A stretch of DNA of 64,000 nucleotides, taken from positions 1,580,001 to 1,644,000 of the forward strand of contig JACATO010000121.1 in assembly GCA_018389105.1 (NCBI GenBank), given 5' to 3'. Under the pieces are notes generated by a model. That model worked only from the letters and a program-made list of their open reading frames with translations, ran no database searches and had not been told where the DNA came from. Source of the DNA: Nautilus pompilius. Taxonomy: Eukaryota > Mollusca > Cephalopoda > Nautilida > Nautilidae. This document shows positions 25,667-37,660 of the stretch, piece after piece (position 1 is the first letter of the stretch; each line of letters opens with the position of its first letter). Position numbers and translations under genes: made by a program.

Positions 25667-25760
25667 CAGGGGTGCCCAAAGTGTGGCCCGCGGCCATATT
25701 TGTGCGGCCAGCGGCCATATTTGTGCGGCCCGCCGACCTGCCAAAGTTTGGGCACCCCTG
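25667..25760. mobile_element. 94-bp hAT-like miniature element
   Basis: The ends are perfect inverted copies: CAGGGGTGCCCAAA at 25,667-25,680 and TTTGGGCACCCCTG at 25,747-25,760. CAGGGGT...CAAA ends are typical of hAT (Charlie-like) elements. Inside, a 21-bp segment beginning GCGGCCATATTTGTGCGGCC is tandemly duplicated. The flanking 8 bp on the two sides do not match, so no target duplication is visible. It is too short to encode protein. Confidence 0.75.
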
Positions 25761-26844
25761 GCGGATTCGTTCTCCGATGAGTTTGGCGTGGTTCAATGCG
25801 GGCTGGGGAGCCGGATACTCTTCTAACGAGAACTGGTGTCGGAATTTCCCTTAAGAACTGTTGTACTTTTCCATCCGTTCCTCCAGTAACTACGCCATTT
25901 AACTTTTCAGGAGCGTATTTAATTTTTAACTAATTAAAGACCGTGTATTACTGCACCCGACTTCCTGGCGAGTCCCGGGATCGCGCGTGACATCTCGAAC
26001 CCGTCAAACCCAGAAGCTAACTTCACAAAATCACATCCCCGTAGTAGATTATACAGTAAACCTGTTCTGCTATTAACAAAAGCTTTGGAGGTGGGGGGAG
26101 GACTAAAACAAAAATTTCTAGCAATTTGCCTATTCACTATTTAAACTTTCAATACTTTTCAGGAAGACCACCACGGACGAGTTGTGCGCCAGACTTGTGT
26201 AAAGCAGGGACAGTCTGGGTCATCACGTGATCACTTCTTCCCTTCCATTTTTAAAAGCCAAAAAAAAGGGGGGGTACAAGATGACGCTGTTCTCCGAGTT
26301 GAGAAGAGTTAAATAACTATTTCTTATACGGATATTAAAATTTTTGGTCAGTACTTTTGGCATTGCAAACAGTAGTGGTAGCCTCATTTTCTTTAAATGA
26401 TGGAAATAAACACGTTTCTAAGAAGAATAAACACCGTGTAGTCCTATAAGCATAGAACTTTTGCTTGAATAATTCGAGCTTATTCAGAGAGGAAGAAAAA
26501 AATAATAATGTAAATAGATAATTTTAGACACAAATTATGTATGTAAATACTCATCTTTTTATTTACTTATCCATCTATCTTCATACAAGTCTAAACTTTA
26601 AATATGGGATTTCATTCCTCTGTGTTTGCAATTAGGTAAAAGTATAAAAAACTTCGTTTCTAAAGCCAGAGATCGGCCCATCCGCCAGCACTTCTTTTGT
26701 TACTTATGTGTGCATATAATTTGGGGAATATATGGAAAATAAGTTGTTTACCATTGTGTGTGTGTGTGTGTCCCCGATCGCGAGCGATTTAGTGATTGGT
26801 GTGAGACTCTGGGACTAGTTGTTACAGCTCTAGTAATTTCTGAT
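25761..26844. other. Intergenic AT-rich sequence
   Basis: Nothing recognised apart from a (TG)n run at about 26,755-26,771. Confidence 0.5.
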
Positions 26845-26846
26845 TA

Positions 26847-28928
26847 CCGTAAACTGTCGGGTATAAGTCGACTTTCTAAGCCTTAAAAAACCTCTCCAAA
26901 ACTAGGGGTCGACTCATACGGCGAGTATAGAATGCAAACCTTTGCAGTAGAGTGGTAAGCAAGGGGACCACAGCCCCCCCTAACGACCGTTTGTGCACCA
27001 CTTACCGTAACTCCAGCCGGCCGCCACAAATATTTCCAACTAAAACTCGTGTTTGGGGAACTTATTTAACTAATTTAACACAGAAATTAATATAATAAAA
27101 TAATAAAAATTCTGTATACCAAAGTTATATTTTATTGACAATGAAAGCGTGTATGATCACATTTTAAAATCCTTCAAAGTCCTGCTGTAAATGATGTTCA
27201 TCATCTGACGTAAAAAGGTCTGCACATGGGTCCGAATCACTGGAAGTTCCGACTTCGTCTTCGGTTATTTTCGCTCTCATCCTCCTCCTTGTCACTGTCT
27301 CGCCACAACAATTCGTCTTCTTCCCCATCCATTGCATTTGAAAACCCACATTTTTTTCAACGATTTTACGACAGTTTCTACACGAACAGCTTCCCAAGAC
27401 TTTACCACGAAATCGCACACTGGTGGAGCACTCATATTACCAACCCTCGTAAATGACTTTTCTCCGTCAACCATCCATTTATTCCACTCTAAACGAACAT
27501 TTCCTTAAATGGCTTATTTAGGCTTACATCGAGAGTTTGAAGCACAGACGTTAATCCCCCTGGTATTACTGCAGTCACAGTATTGATTCGTTGTAGATGC
27601 TTCTTGACATTATCTATTAAGTGGGATCTGAGCATGTCCAAAATCAACAACTTCCTTTCCTTGCGTAATCCACCAGCCCGCCTACTCCACACATTGTCAT
27701 TCCATAAATGTACTCCACCTTCGTCCATCCACCCCTTCTCATGAACATGGACAAAAACAACTGGAAGGAACTTGATATTTGGCATTGTTTTTTGTTTAAA
27801 TATAACCATTGGTTATAATTCAGTTCCGTCTGCGAGGCAGCTTGACACAACAGTGAACTTCGTCTTTTTTGTGGCCTGTACTTTTTATCAGAATGGTGTT
27901 TTTGCCTTTGAAGTCAACAGTTTTATTGCTAAGCATATCGAAAAAAACAAGATTATTACCAATCTGACACTGTGGGTAGTCGTGCTGCTTCCAATGACCT
28001 ATCTATGGAAATTTGTAATTTTGTCTTCGAGGTCTTCAGGCGGTTTCTGTGCAATTTTAGTTTTCTGTCGCAACACCAAATCTTCCCTCTTCATAAAGCG
28101 AGTACGTGCACCAGTTCACAGTTGCTTTAAAATCTTTGCTTTCATCTGGATGTGTTTTTGCCCACTTAAGTGCTTGAGTACGTATGCTAGTTCGGGTAAC
28201 TGTATAGCCGATTTGACGGTTTTCGTGGATCCAACCTTCTAAGTAATTTTCCAGTTCAGGCCAGTGACAGATGCCGGTTCTTACAGCACATTTCTTCTAA
28301 GGCATCTTCTTCAGGGAGGCTTCACTTTCCTTCCAATCACACACCAGCTTTTCATTTATTCCATACTTCCTCGCTGCAGCACTGTTGTTTGAAGAGTTTG
28401 CAAAACGCAACAACTTTCAGCTTGAAACTAGCGCCATATTTCATCCTTTTTGCTGGTGGAGCCATGGAGATAAAATATTTTCAGCTACAGTATTTAAAAG
28501 CTGAATACCGTGAGTGTTGAACAGCTTCAACTGGACAAGACGACACACTGGGCTCTAGCTCCACCTACAATGTTGTCAGGTTCGTGTGTGGAAAATGATG
28601 TAGCGGACCCATAGTTTTTCAGCTGGCCACGTGGTGTTGGTGGCGCCACTGGCTGTTCGTTTACATCACGGATGCAAATGACGGAGTGTAAGCAAAGGCG
28701 TACTACAGTGTTCTACTATCATATACCGTATGTAGCGGTATTATCATGGTACCATGCTGTGTAAACTATTAATATTTTATTGGAAGTGTTGATTTTGGCT
28801 TAAATTTCAGTTATATCCTACCGGTAGCCTACCGTATGTTTGGAGATCGACTTATACGGCGGGTATAGGCCTAAACCAGAATTTTGAGCTAGAAATCTTG
28901 AGGTCGACTTATAGGCTACAATTTACGG
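26847..28928 (-). mobile_element. Pogo/Tigger-family DNA transposon, near full length, broken
   Basis: The ends are CCGTAAA (26,847) and TTTACGG (28,928), each next to a TA target dinucleotide (26,845-26,846 and 28,929-28,930). Subterminal copies of GTCGACTTATACGGCGGGTA-like sequence occur at both ends (26,860-26,930 and 28,846-28,920) in several orientations, the expected transposase-binding repeats. The 2,082-bp interior carries a decayed pogo-type transposase on the minus strand (27,164-28,465). The length fits a complete element. Confidence 0.88.
27164..28465 (-). pseudogene. Pogo/Tigger-type transposase, multiply disrupted
   Basis: It begins MAPPAKRMKYGASFKLKVVA (start codon at 28,465-28,463) with a pogo-type helix-turn-helix. 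A later segment, GYTVTRTSIRTQALKWAK, matches the CENP-B-like second DNA-binding helix region. The DDE domain survives as VFFDMLSNKTVDFKGK near 27,900. Further on are LLILDMLRSHLIDNVKKHLQ and TLDVSLNKPFKEMF (27,489-27,660), which carry the second and third catalytic Asp. The C-terminus is acidic and ends at a stop at 27,164-27,166. Stop codons and frameshifts break the frame repeatedly. The Asp-Glu-Thr triplet normally just before the FFDM segment is absent, so the first catalytic residue is lost. It is certainly inactive. Confidence 0.9.
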
Positions 28929-29059
28929 TATACAGATGAGCTATAACACAGGAAAACAATGATTTTTCCACCAGAACACTATCATGCTTACTTTGTGGTG
29001 TTCCGCACTCTGATTTCAAATCTGAAAACCGTTTTTCTCTAGAACGTCACGTTTTTTTA

Positions 29060-30354
29060 GTTATGGTGAAAATTGTATATCCAGACTGTCCTGCCTTGAA
29101 ACCGGTTCCCCGTAACATGGAAAATCCTGTTCCGCTTCCTCCAGCAGCTCCTGCCCTAGGATGTGATGAAAGTTCAAATGTCGAGTGCGCTGATACTGCT
29201 ATGGATGAGCCATATGGCCAGCATTGAATGAAGAAAGGCCGTACTTGCTAAATCAAGAAGAGTTCACTGATTTGGTGAGAGATTTATCACTGTCAATAGA
29301 GAAGGCTGAAGTGTTAGGCTCTATACTGAAGGAATGGAATTTTTTACAAAAAGGTACGAACGTTTCCCATTTCCGTGATCGTTACACAAACCTGGCTGCT
29401 TTTTTCGAATAGAAAATGGTGTTTGTTTCTGTATTATTGTAAACGGTCTCAATAGTGAACTGAGATATAAACATGTGACTGATGAATGGAGGTTATTCAT
29501 AGACTCCATCAAACTAAGCCGTAAAGCTGTGCTGTTACATCGTGGTAACCAAAAACCTTCGGTTCCTATAGATCATGCACTTGGCTTGAAAGAACACACG
29601 AGTCTATGGAACTCCTTTTGAAAGTGACGAGTTATTCAGATCATTAATAGAAAATTTGTGGTGATCTCAAAGTTATTTCTCTCCTCGGATTGCAGCTAGG
29701 GTACACAAAACACGTGTTTCTCGTGTCTTTGGAACAGCCGTGCCAACTATTACACTCGAAAAGACTGGCCCAGGCGACAGGAACTTTTAGTTGGCAGGTA
29801 CAATGTGCAACATATGCCATTGGTAGACCCTCAGAATGTCTACCTTCCGGAACTTCATATCAAACTCGGCCTTCTGAAAAACTGTGTCAAAGCCATGGAT
29901 AAAGATGATGATGGCTTCAAGTACCTAGAGAGAAGTTTGGTGCTGACGAAAGTGAAGCTAAACACAACGAAGAAATTTTTGTGGGGCCCGAAATTCGAGA
30001 ACTCATGCGTGATGACGGGTTAAAAAAATAAGCTGAACCCACTGGAGTCTGCAGCATGGAAGCATTTATTTTAGTTGTACAGAACTTTCTTGGCAAATAT
30101 AGAGCTGAGCACTATGCCGAGTATGTGGAAAACATGCTAATGGCGTATCAGCGAATGAGGGCCAGGATGTCTCTAAAGATGTACATTTTGCATTCGCATC
30201 TTGATTTTTTCCAACCAGTGCATGGTGAAAGGTGATGGAAAGTAGATATCGGGGCAAATTTAATCCCAACATGCTTGGCGATTACTGTTGGTTCCTCCAA
30301 AGGGAGACTGATACCTCACATAAGCGCAAGTACAAGTGTCTGAAACATTTTTGA
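29060..30354 (+). pseudogene. Decayed copy of an uncharacterised multicopy invertebrate repeat protein
   Basis: Successive fragments in shifting frames read as one protein. VYPDCPALKPVPRNMENPVP starts near 29,070, followed by LLNQEEFTDLVRDLSLSIEK (29,240-29,310), EWRLFIDSIKLSRKAVLLHR (near 29,490) and a PLVDPQNVYLPELHIKLGLL segment (29,820). ILHSHLDFF lies near 30,190, and a C-terminal stretch MESRYRGKFNPNMLGDYCWF runs to a stop at 30,352-30,354. These match, from memory of the family, a large family of hypothetical proteins found in many copies in insects, hydra and molluscs. The family is probably transposon-encoded, but its enzymology is not established. At least four frameshifts are present, plus a small deletion after GER near 30,234. 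Confidence 0.75.
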
Positions 30355-33300
30355 ACATTTGGAATATACCTACTATGTAAGTTAAATGCGTTCCACGTCT
30401 TCCATACCGCTTTTATCAGTCTTTCTCATGCATCCGTTGTCTGATCATGGCAAATATGTTTCACATTAAGCAGTTGGATACCAGATATCGTTGTTCAAGC
30501 TTTATATGGTTCATATAACATAAGTCATAATATAGTGCTAGTGGTGAAATTCCTCCTTATGCACATCTCAAAACCTGACATCCTGGCCAAATTATGACTT
30601 CATATTTGAAATCAGCCCCCAAATCTAGCCTAGGTCACCCACATTTTGCTCGGTGGCAGACAAAAAGTTCCATTTTGCTGTCCAGTGTGATCGACGTCAT
30701 ATTCTTTGACCTTCATCTGCCGTGAATCGCAGCTCATCTGCATATTACCGAAGCTGAAACAACTGGTCCGGTATCTCCTAAACAGCATATGGGAACAGTC
30801 TTTCAAAAACTCGACACCCCGCCCTTAGTTTTTTTCTTTAAAGCATTGTTTTAAATATAATTATTTCACATAAATGTCAGTCTTGGATGGCTTTAAACTT
30901 AGAGAGAGTTTCACTTGGGGCTTCGAGTGACCCCCCCTTTTTTATTTTTGAGTACCAACCATAAAAAAATGTAAAAGCAAGATCAGCTCATCGTCAGCTC
31001 GCAATTGTCTGGGTTGTGATGCATTGAAACGGTACCAGAATTTCGCTGGGTGAGAGAGGCCGTAAACAACTTCGACAGTGTAATTTACGTCCACGATCTT
31101 ACATTAGGAATGTCGCAGGTCCACACCTGCGCCTCTTAATCAGCTTAAAGGTGAGTCTCAACAACCGACGTGGCTGAGAAGAGCAATCTGGCGACTCCAC
31201 AGAACACTCGGTTAGCGGCCAGCTAGTTCGCTTCTACAGCTACTTTGTGTAACAAGGCAAGTTGTGCCTATTCCATTTAATTTTGACTTTCTGAATGTTC
31301 AAGCTGGAAGCGTTTTATGCCCGCAGATGCTGACTTTATCTGAGTACAGGGACCCTTTGTACAACGGAGAACGGGGTCGGAGGCGGGCTAAGGCTTTGGC
31401 TGCGCAAAGAGAGCGGACCTACGTACAGTCGGTTTCAAAACCACAACAGCCAGGAGCTAGAATGGTTTCGTGGCCTTAGGACGACACTGTTTTTCGTATG
31501 TCGTTGGTGCTTCTTGGTAAAGTAGAGAATCTTACTTCAGCCGTCATCCGGGTATTAGCAAGGATTACATTGATATATATCTATTCGTAAAATCCGCTGA
31601 AGGTCCACTAAATTTTGTGCTCTTTCAACATGTGTCACTCTTATTCACGAATTCGTTTTTTGCGCTAAATCCGCTAAAAACAAAATTACCAAACCACAGG
31701 TGAGAAATAAATAATATGCCCGTCTCTCATCACTACTTAGGAGCGCCACCTTGTGGTATTTAAAAAGAAAAAGACCAGAGAAGAGCAGTGACGTCAGAAC
31801 CGATGCAAGCATCATCTTTAGAAATATATACATGCAAAACTATGACGTGGACAATAATCTGTGGGTTTTCAATACGTGTTGAAAATTATCAAAGCTTAAA
31901 TTTACTGCAAATCACGAAATCGATTACGGGATAATTAATTCAGCGTTCTTATGTTCCCGAGACTCTCTCGGTACTGGACACTACGAGTTACCCTTTTGCA
32001 CAAGAACAGTAACAGAAGCCGACAATTCTAACTCCCCCCCCACCAAAACAACAAAGACGATGGTTATTCAAGTGATGGCGGCCACACGGAGAAACTCGTG
32101 GTAGAAAATTTCTTTGTAACGCTGGAGAAAAAGTTAAGATGGCTACATTCAGATCTGTGCGAAATACCACAGTCTAGACTCTAGAAGTTATCGAACGAAC
32201 TCATTCTGAGTTTAAAATGAGCACGAGGAAAAAATAAATGAGGCAACATGAAGTTGATAAAGTACACACGCAAAATTCTATTCTAAATGGAGTTTAACTG
32301 GTTCGTAAAATAAAAATTAAAAAGGAGCAACACGGTATCTCATAATAATCGCACTTATGTTGCAATAATTTAAAAAGGTAAACAATTGCAGAAATTCTGG
32401 AAAAAAGGAAAATAATTTACTTTTTATTATTTTCAATATTTTTAAAACCATTTTAAAACATTTTATTATGTATATTTAATGTTAATCTACTCTTTTAAGT
32501 CTTCCTTTTTTTTTAGAGAATCGTGCTTGAGCAACATTATTAGTAATTTTATGGACAGTTTTTAAAGTTGTACTTATTTCGTACAAATATTAATTCTTTT
32601 TAAAAAAATTTATAATAATAGCTTTTTAAGAATTCTTCCCTCTGCTGATTACGATCGTGCGGGCCAAAACTTATGGCCGTAGGTAAGTGGCAGCGACGAC
32701 TGACGCGAGTGATTCGCATGCTTTGCTGAAGTTATTATCGGTCGTTTAACCAGACACAGATGATTAAATAGCTGCCGTTACTAAACCGTACGTCTGTCTG
32801 TATTTTCTCGTTGTCTTCCCCGTGGCAAGGGTCAAAAGATCTCGCTGTCGGAAACGAGATCTGCTTAGATGAGACCAGCTTCAAGCAAGAGACGAAAATT
32901 GAGAAACTTTGATTTGATAATAGCAATTGTATCAATCATGATCGAGTCGTAGGCGTCCGCAAGAGGGCGGGGCTTGACAAAATAATGTCAAGTGCGGGGA
33001 ATGAGGCCTAGCGATGATAGCATAATAATGTCAAAAAAATAAAAAGGTAATATTTTTTATTTTCCTATCAAAGGTATTTGATATTGATCAATATTTTTTT
33101 TTTACTTAAAAGTATTCCTTGTGCTTCATTTAGAATTTGTTAAAATCTAATTTATTGTTTCGACGTTAGTCTCCTATACTGTTTTGCTTCCCCATTAGAG
33201 CTCACAAAAAACAAAAAACAATCAACGTTTTTATTCAGTAAATGTTGTAAACGTCTCTGGTCTCGTCAAAATTGATCCGTTACTTTTTAAATAATTTCTT

Positions 33301-35053
33301 GCTTGTAGCTGTACCTTTTTCTCTATGAACACATCATGAAAAGTCCAGACAAACGATCATCTGCCATTGTTGGCCTCAGCCATGTTTTCACTTTTCTCAA
33401 TGTGCTAAACGACCTTTCCGCTGTGCAGGTTGTTAGTGGTAATGTTAGAGCAACATGAATTGCTTGATGAATAGAAGGGTATAGATCAGTACTCTAACAA
33501 CTCAATGAGTCGATTTTAAAATTTGTTATCACATTCATTCCTCTTTTTAGACTTCATCGCAAACCAGGTGCATTTCTATGCCAAGCGGTAAGAATAGAAC
33601 TTCCTGCACTTTCATGAAAGTTTTTATATCTTGTAAAAGGTGTTGTGATCAAGGCTCCCCGTGTTCCATGATGAACTGGCTGTTGGAAAATTATACACTA
33701 TTTACAAATTGCTCCTTTTAGGTGTAGGGAATAACTAAGCAATGGAGAATATTGATTTAGTCAGACACGACGGAAACTCAGTGATCCTTTTCGAAATCAT
33801 AAACCCCAAGAGACTAATCCTTTTTCACAAGTAAAACGTGTCTAAGATTGTCTGTTAATTCTATAGACGAATTAACAAGCAATCCAATATAATCAGGATT
33901 ATCATCAGAATGATTGGGTTAATCACATTTAACTGTTGCTGTTGAATCTGGACCAGGGATGGAGCAGCTTTGCTCGTAAGTTCCTGTCGCCTTCTCTGCT
34001 GTTTTCTATTTTTCGCTTTTGCTAAATCTTGTCTCCCATCCATTTTCGAAAAATGAGGGTTAACAAAATATCTAAAAGAAATACAAATCTAAACCGTACT
34101 TGAATGGATCACTCGGCTGTTGGATGGGTATATATTTTTTGCCAATTTGTATAGCCTGGTGGGATCTGAAAAGCGGCTTCAGCGTTTTACACAAAAAGAA
34201 AGAATAAGCGTAAATTCCGTCTGCATTTTTGAGCGCCATTGTGGACTTGGGAGCGGAGGTTTTGGTCTAAGATGGAGCCCGCGGACGTTTGAAACGGTTT
34301 ATTTTACACTCAGAATCTGTGATAACCGCAAAAAACACACACAACAGCCAGTCGTCTTTGCCGCCTGCTGCGGTTTGTGCTTAGAGGAATGTACTTCGTA
34401 CTCGGTGCTGTAGTTAATGTCGGGCAATCCCAGGGCCGTCCGTACACAGGCAAAAACCGTGGCTTTCGCTTACGAGAAACCATTACCCGGTACAGGCGGC
34501 TTTCAATGGTTTGGCTCTCTTTGCTAAACGGGATCGCCGCAACCCGTCGGCAGGTGGCACCACTTCACTCGATGGTCAGTCGGGTTTCTCGATAAGTTTC
34601 CTGCCAATCTGGCGGGTTTCGGACTAGTGTCCGCTTTCTCAGACCAGTCACGATTTAGTTTGCCAGCCTCGCGCCAGAGAACTCTACAGACGCGGTTGCT
34701 GGCAGCGTCATGGTACCGGCTGCCATGAACGCTGACTTTCGCAGTCGATTTACCGGTTCTGAGCCGGGATCTAACAGCCCGGCGCTACGTAGACACTAAC
34801 CGGTACCTCTCTCTCCTCGACGGCGACGCGGACTGTACCTGACGATGCGTCATCACGGAATCCCTCTATATCACACACATGCCCAGCAAGGCTGACCTGA
34901 AAAACCCTTTTGAGCTCCACCCCCCCCACAGATCGAACTGTTCTCACTGTAATAGAAATGTTTTGGTTGGACAAAATGATGGAAATACCGCTTTATGGAC
35001 CGACACTTGTAAAACTCTTAAAACCAATTACCACTACCATTTAGTAAAATTTA
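30355..35053. other. Intergenic sequence, no gene supported
   Basis: The first few hundred bases (to about 30,800) may be the 3' non-coding part of the element that encoded the preceding pseudogene. The rest is AT-rich with GC-richer islands at 31,000-31,480 and 34,230-34,880. None of the short frames is recognisable. A single TGACGTCA lies at 31,789-31,796. Confidence 0.4.
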
Positions 35054-35326
35054 GGCAGCACGGTAGTCCAGTGGTTACCTAGATAGGTTGAAGGCTAAAT
35101 AGTTCGAATCCCAGTCGGAAACAGCTCGGTTAGGCGTATGTGCCTAGCATGTCCCCCCCATTGTTCCCATCTTTCATGTAAACATGAAGGGTTCTAGTAA
35201 GGGTTTTCGGTAGGTTTCATAGGTGGGCTGTCAACGTCTCCTTTTCGTCTTCTGGCTAGTGTTCTGGGTCTAGGTCTACGATAACCGTCAGATGCAGTGG
35301 TGCGATGAGACGACGACAACAACAAC
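35054..35326 (+). mobile_element. tRNA-derived SINE, the clearest copy
   Basis: The head GGCAGCACGG is followed by A box TAGTCCAGTGGTTA (35,064-35,077) and B box GTTCGAATCCC (35,102-35,112), correctly spaced for an internal RNA polymerase III promoter. A body of about 200 bp contains GGGTTCTAGTAAGGGTTTTC and ends in ACAACAACAAC (35,316-35,326). The tail and total length of 273 bp fit a tRNA-class SINE. Confidence 0.85.
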
Positions 35327-35959
35327 ATGTGCTCACATTTACGCCAACTTACATTATAGATCACTAAAGCGAATCGTATTAGCAAATCGCCAGGTAGTTT
35401 AAGCGGCACGATGCTTTTATTAAATAAGTATCCAGGAGGTGTGATATATGAAGTTAGGTCCTCTTAAGCCACATGCGGTATACACGCAGAAATTTCTATC
35501 GTCCACCGCAGCTTTGACTAACAACATACATTTAGTGGCTCAGCCAAATCGAGTTTTCAGCCCGACATTGAAAGGAAATCACTCTCGCCCATTACTGATT
35601 TCTCCTCGCTGTCTCAGCAGCAGCTCTCTGGAAAACAACCTCGCGTTCCATTGCACGGCCCGAGAGAATACTATCCTTGGTCTGTTATCTTTAAGGTTCT
35701 AGGACAATAGTTATCATAATCAGATTAAATTCCAAAATTATATGTGCGACATTTTTTCATAGGCGCAGGTGCAAAGAAAGAATATAAATTAAAGAAACTA
35801 GAGAGAGAGGGGGAGAGATATTATCATTGATCTACGTTTGATCGGATATTCCTAGGTGAGCGCCATTACAACAGAATTGGACGTAAGAAACGTGTCGTAG
35901 CCTTTATTTTAATTTATTTTGCAAAAATTAACGCTTAAATAAGATTCCGTGCAAATCCA

Positions 35960-36020
35960 TGTCCACAGGTGACGGTTTAGTGCATAGAGGAAGAAATCCG
36001 AGAGAAATGAGAAATTGGGA
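35960..36020 (+). repeat. Dispersed repeat, copy 1 (inverted partner at 48.4 kb)
   Basis: This 61-bp segment beginning TGTCCACAGGTGACGGTTTA is matched in reverse orientation by 48,421-48,480 with only about ten differences. It is an interspersed repeat fragment of unknown family. Confidence 0.75.
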
Positions 36021-36260
36021 AGCTGGGGGTAATCATATATAAGCCGAGCATCGGTTCTTCCTCTCTTTTCCAAAGCTCCAGTTTCGCTTTATAGTTAATC
36101 AAGACTTTCTGGTCAAGATCTATTTTAGTCTGGAATATAGAAAGTAAATTTCTTTACTTTTTTTTTTTAAATTCCGCCTACAGGTGACCTGGAAAATGCT
36201 TACATTAAACTTCGCCATGTTTTTCTTATGCGCAGCGAAAGGAACTTCTTTGTAGATTTC

Positions 36261-36294
36261 TGTTGTTATTGTTGTTGTTGTTGTTGTTGTTGTT
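36261..36294. repeat. (TTG)n microsatellite
   Basis: About eleven TTG units with one interruption. Confidence 0.9.
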
Positions 36295-37625
36295 GCTATC
36301 TGTTTATTAATCGCGGAATTGTCTCCAAAAAGCTAAATTAAGCCAAACAGCGATGAAATAACGAGATTATTTAATATTATACACATTCCAAAAATAATTT
36401 TAAAAAATTCAAAAGTCCGTCAAAGCTCTCAAACACTCCACAGGTAGCCAGCCTGTGAAGCGGTCGGGGTCTTGGGAAATCAGTGACCGACCAGGCCCGC
36501 CAGATCCCCGCCGATGAGATCGAGCTGAGGGCACCAGCCAACCTTCGTCCTCTCGCTGGTAGAGAGAAGACATCGGCAGGCTACACTATACACACAGCCC
36601 ACACTACAGAGCACGGTGCTGAAATTCTACTGTGGCGACTACTAGTAGCCAAGTACAGTGCTACTGCGCATGATACCAGTTCGTGTGGCCGGTAAAATTG
36701 GCCGCTGTCACTACCCTAACCCTGACTTTATGCGATTTGAGATAACCGGGTCGCATCCCATCAATAAGTGCACTGTTCTCGTGCATGAAACAATCAAAGT
36801 CGATGTACTTTTAGCAAAGGAAATATTTATTGTTAATTTAAAGCAGGCTTTCCCCCCTTTCTTTTATTAATAAGGCTAATAACTGCACTGAAAGATTCCC
36901 TTGGCGGATAATCCAGGCTTCTAGACCCTTGACATTTTCATATCATGGTTGATCAGTGTGAACAATGTTGCATTTTACTTTTCACTTTATTTACTTTTTT
37001 CGCCAATTTAATTTTATACAGACTTTCTTAGAGTGGATATTTATTGGGAAATTAATTGATTTTGTAAAGAAACAAAAACAAAACAAAAATATCAATAGAT
37101 GGGGGCATCACTTTTATTGCGATCTTTCGTGTACTATATTTCATTGAAGAGTCCACGTGACCCTGCCGTTGGCTGGCAATGCCCAACTTTACAGGAATAA
37201 GTGATCTTCTAATGCTGTACTGTCAGGACAGCAACCTGATTAATTCTATGGAACTCTACATCCCTCAGCCGGAGCAGAAAACGAATTTTACTGTTGACCA
37301 GCGATTGAACAGATCGAATCCCGGCGTTGCTAATGTAATTAAAATAAAGAAGAATTCCGGTTTGATATCAGATTTCATTTTTAAATTGTCGAGCAGAAAG
37401 GTGCATAAATATTACAAAAAAAAAATAATAATAATTTTTAAGCTATTTTTGCGTGTATTATGATAAAATAGATCTCAATCAGTGTTCATTCCATTGTTCT
37501 GCCTTTACAACATCCATATGATATTTTAATTTTACGAGTAACCGGAGTAATGTTTGCACACGAAGTTTTTAAAACGTACAGCCTAAAACTAAGGAAAGAT
37601 AACCACCGCAATCAGGACTATAATT

Positions 37626-37660
37626 TCACGGTGAAAGATTAACAGTCGACAAAACGATTT
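37626..37660 (+). repeat. Composite dispersed repeat, short fragment
   Basis: It matches the CACGGTGAAAGACTAACAGT...CGACAAAACGATT segment of the copies at 40.5 and 46.1 kb with one or two changes. Only this central piece is present. Confidence 0.7.

Noticed and set aside
34105-34118. TGGATCACTCGGCT, identical to a piece near the start of 5.8S rRNA
   Set aside because: The match is only 14 bases, and the following sequence does not continue as 5.8S rRNA.
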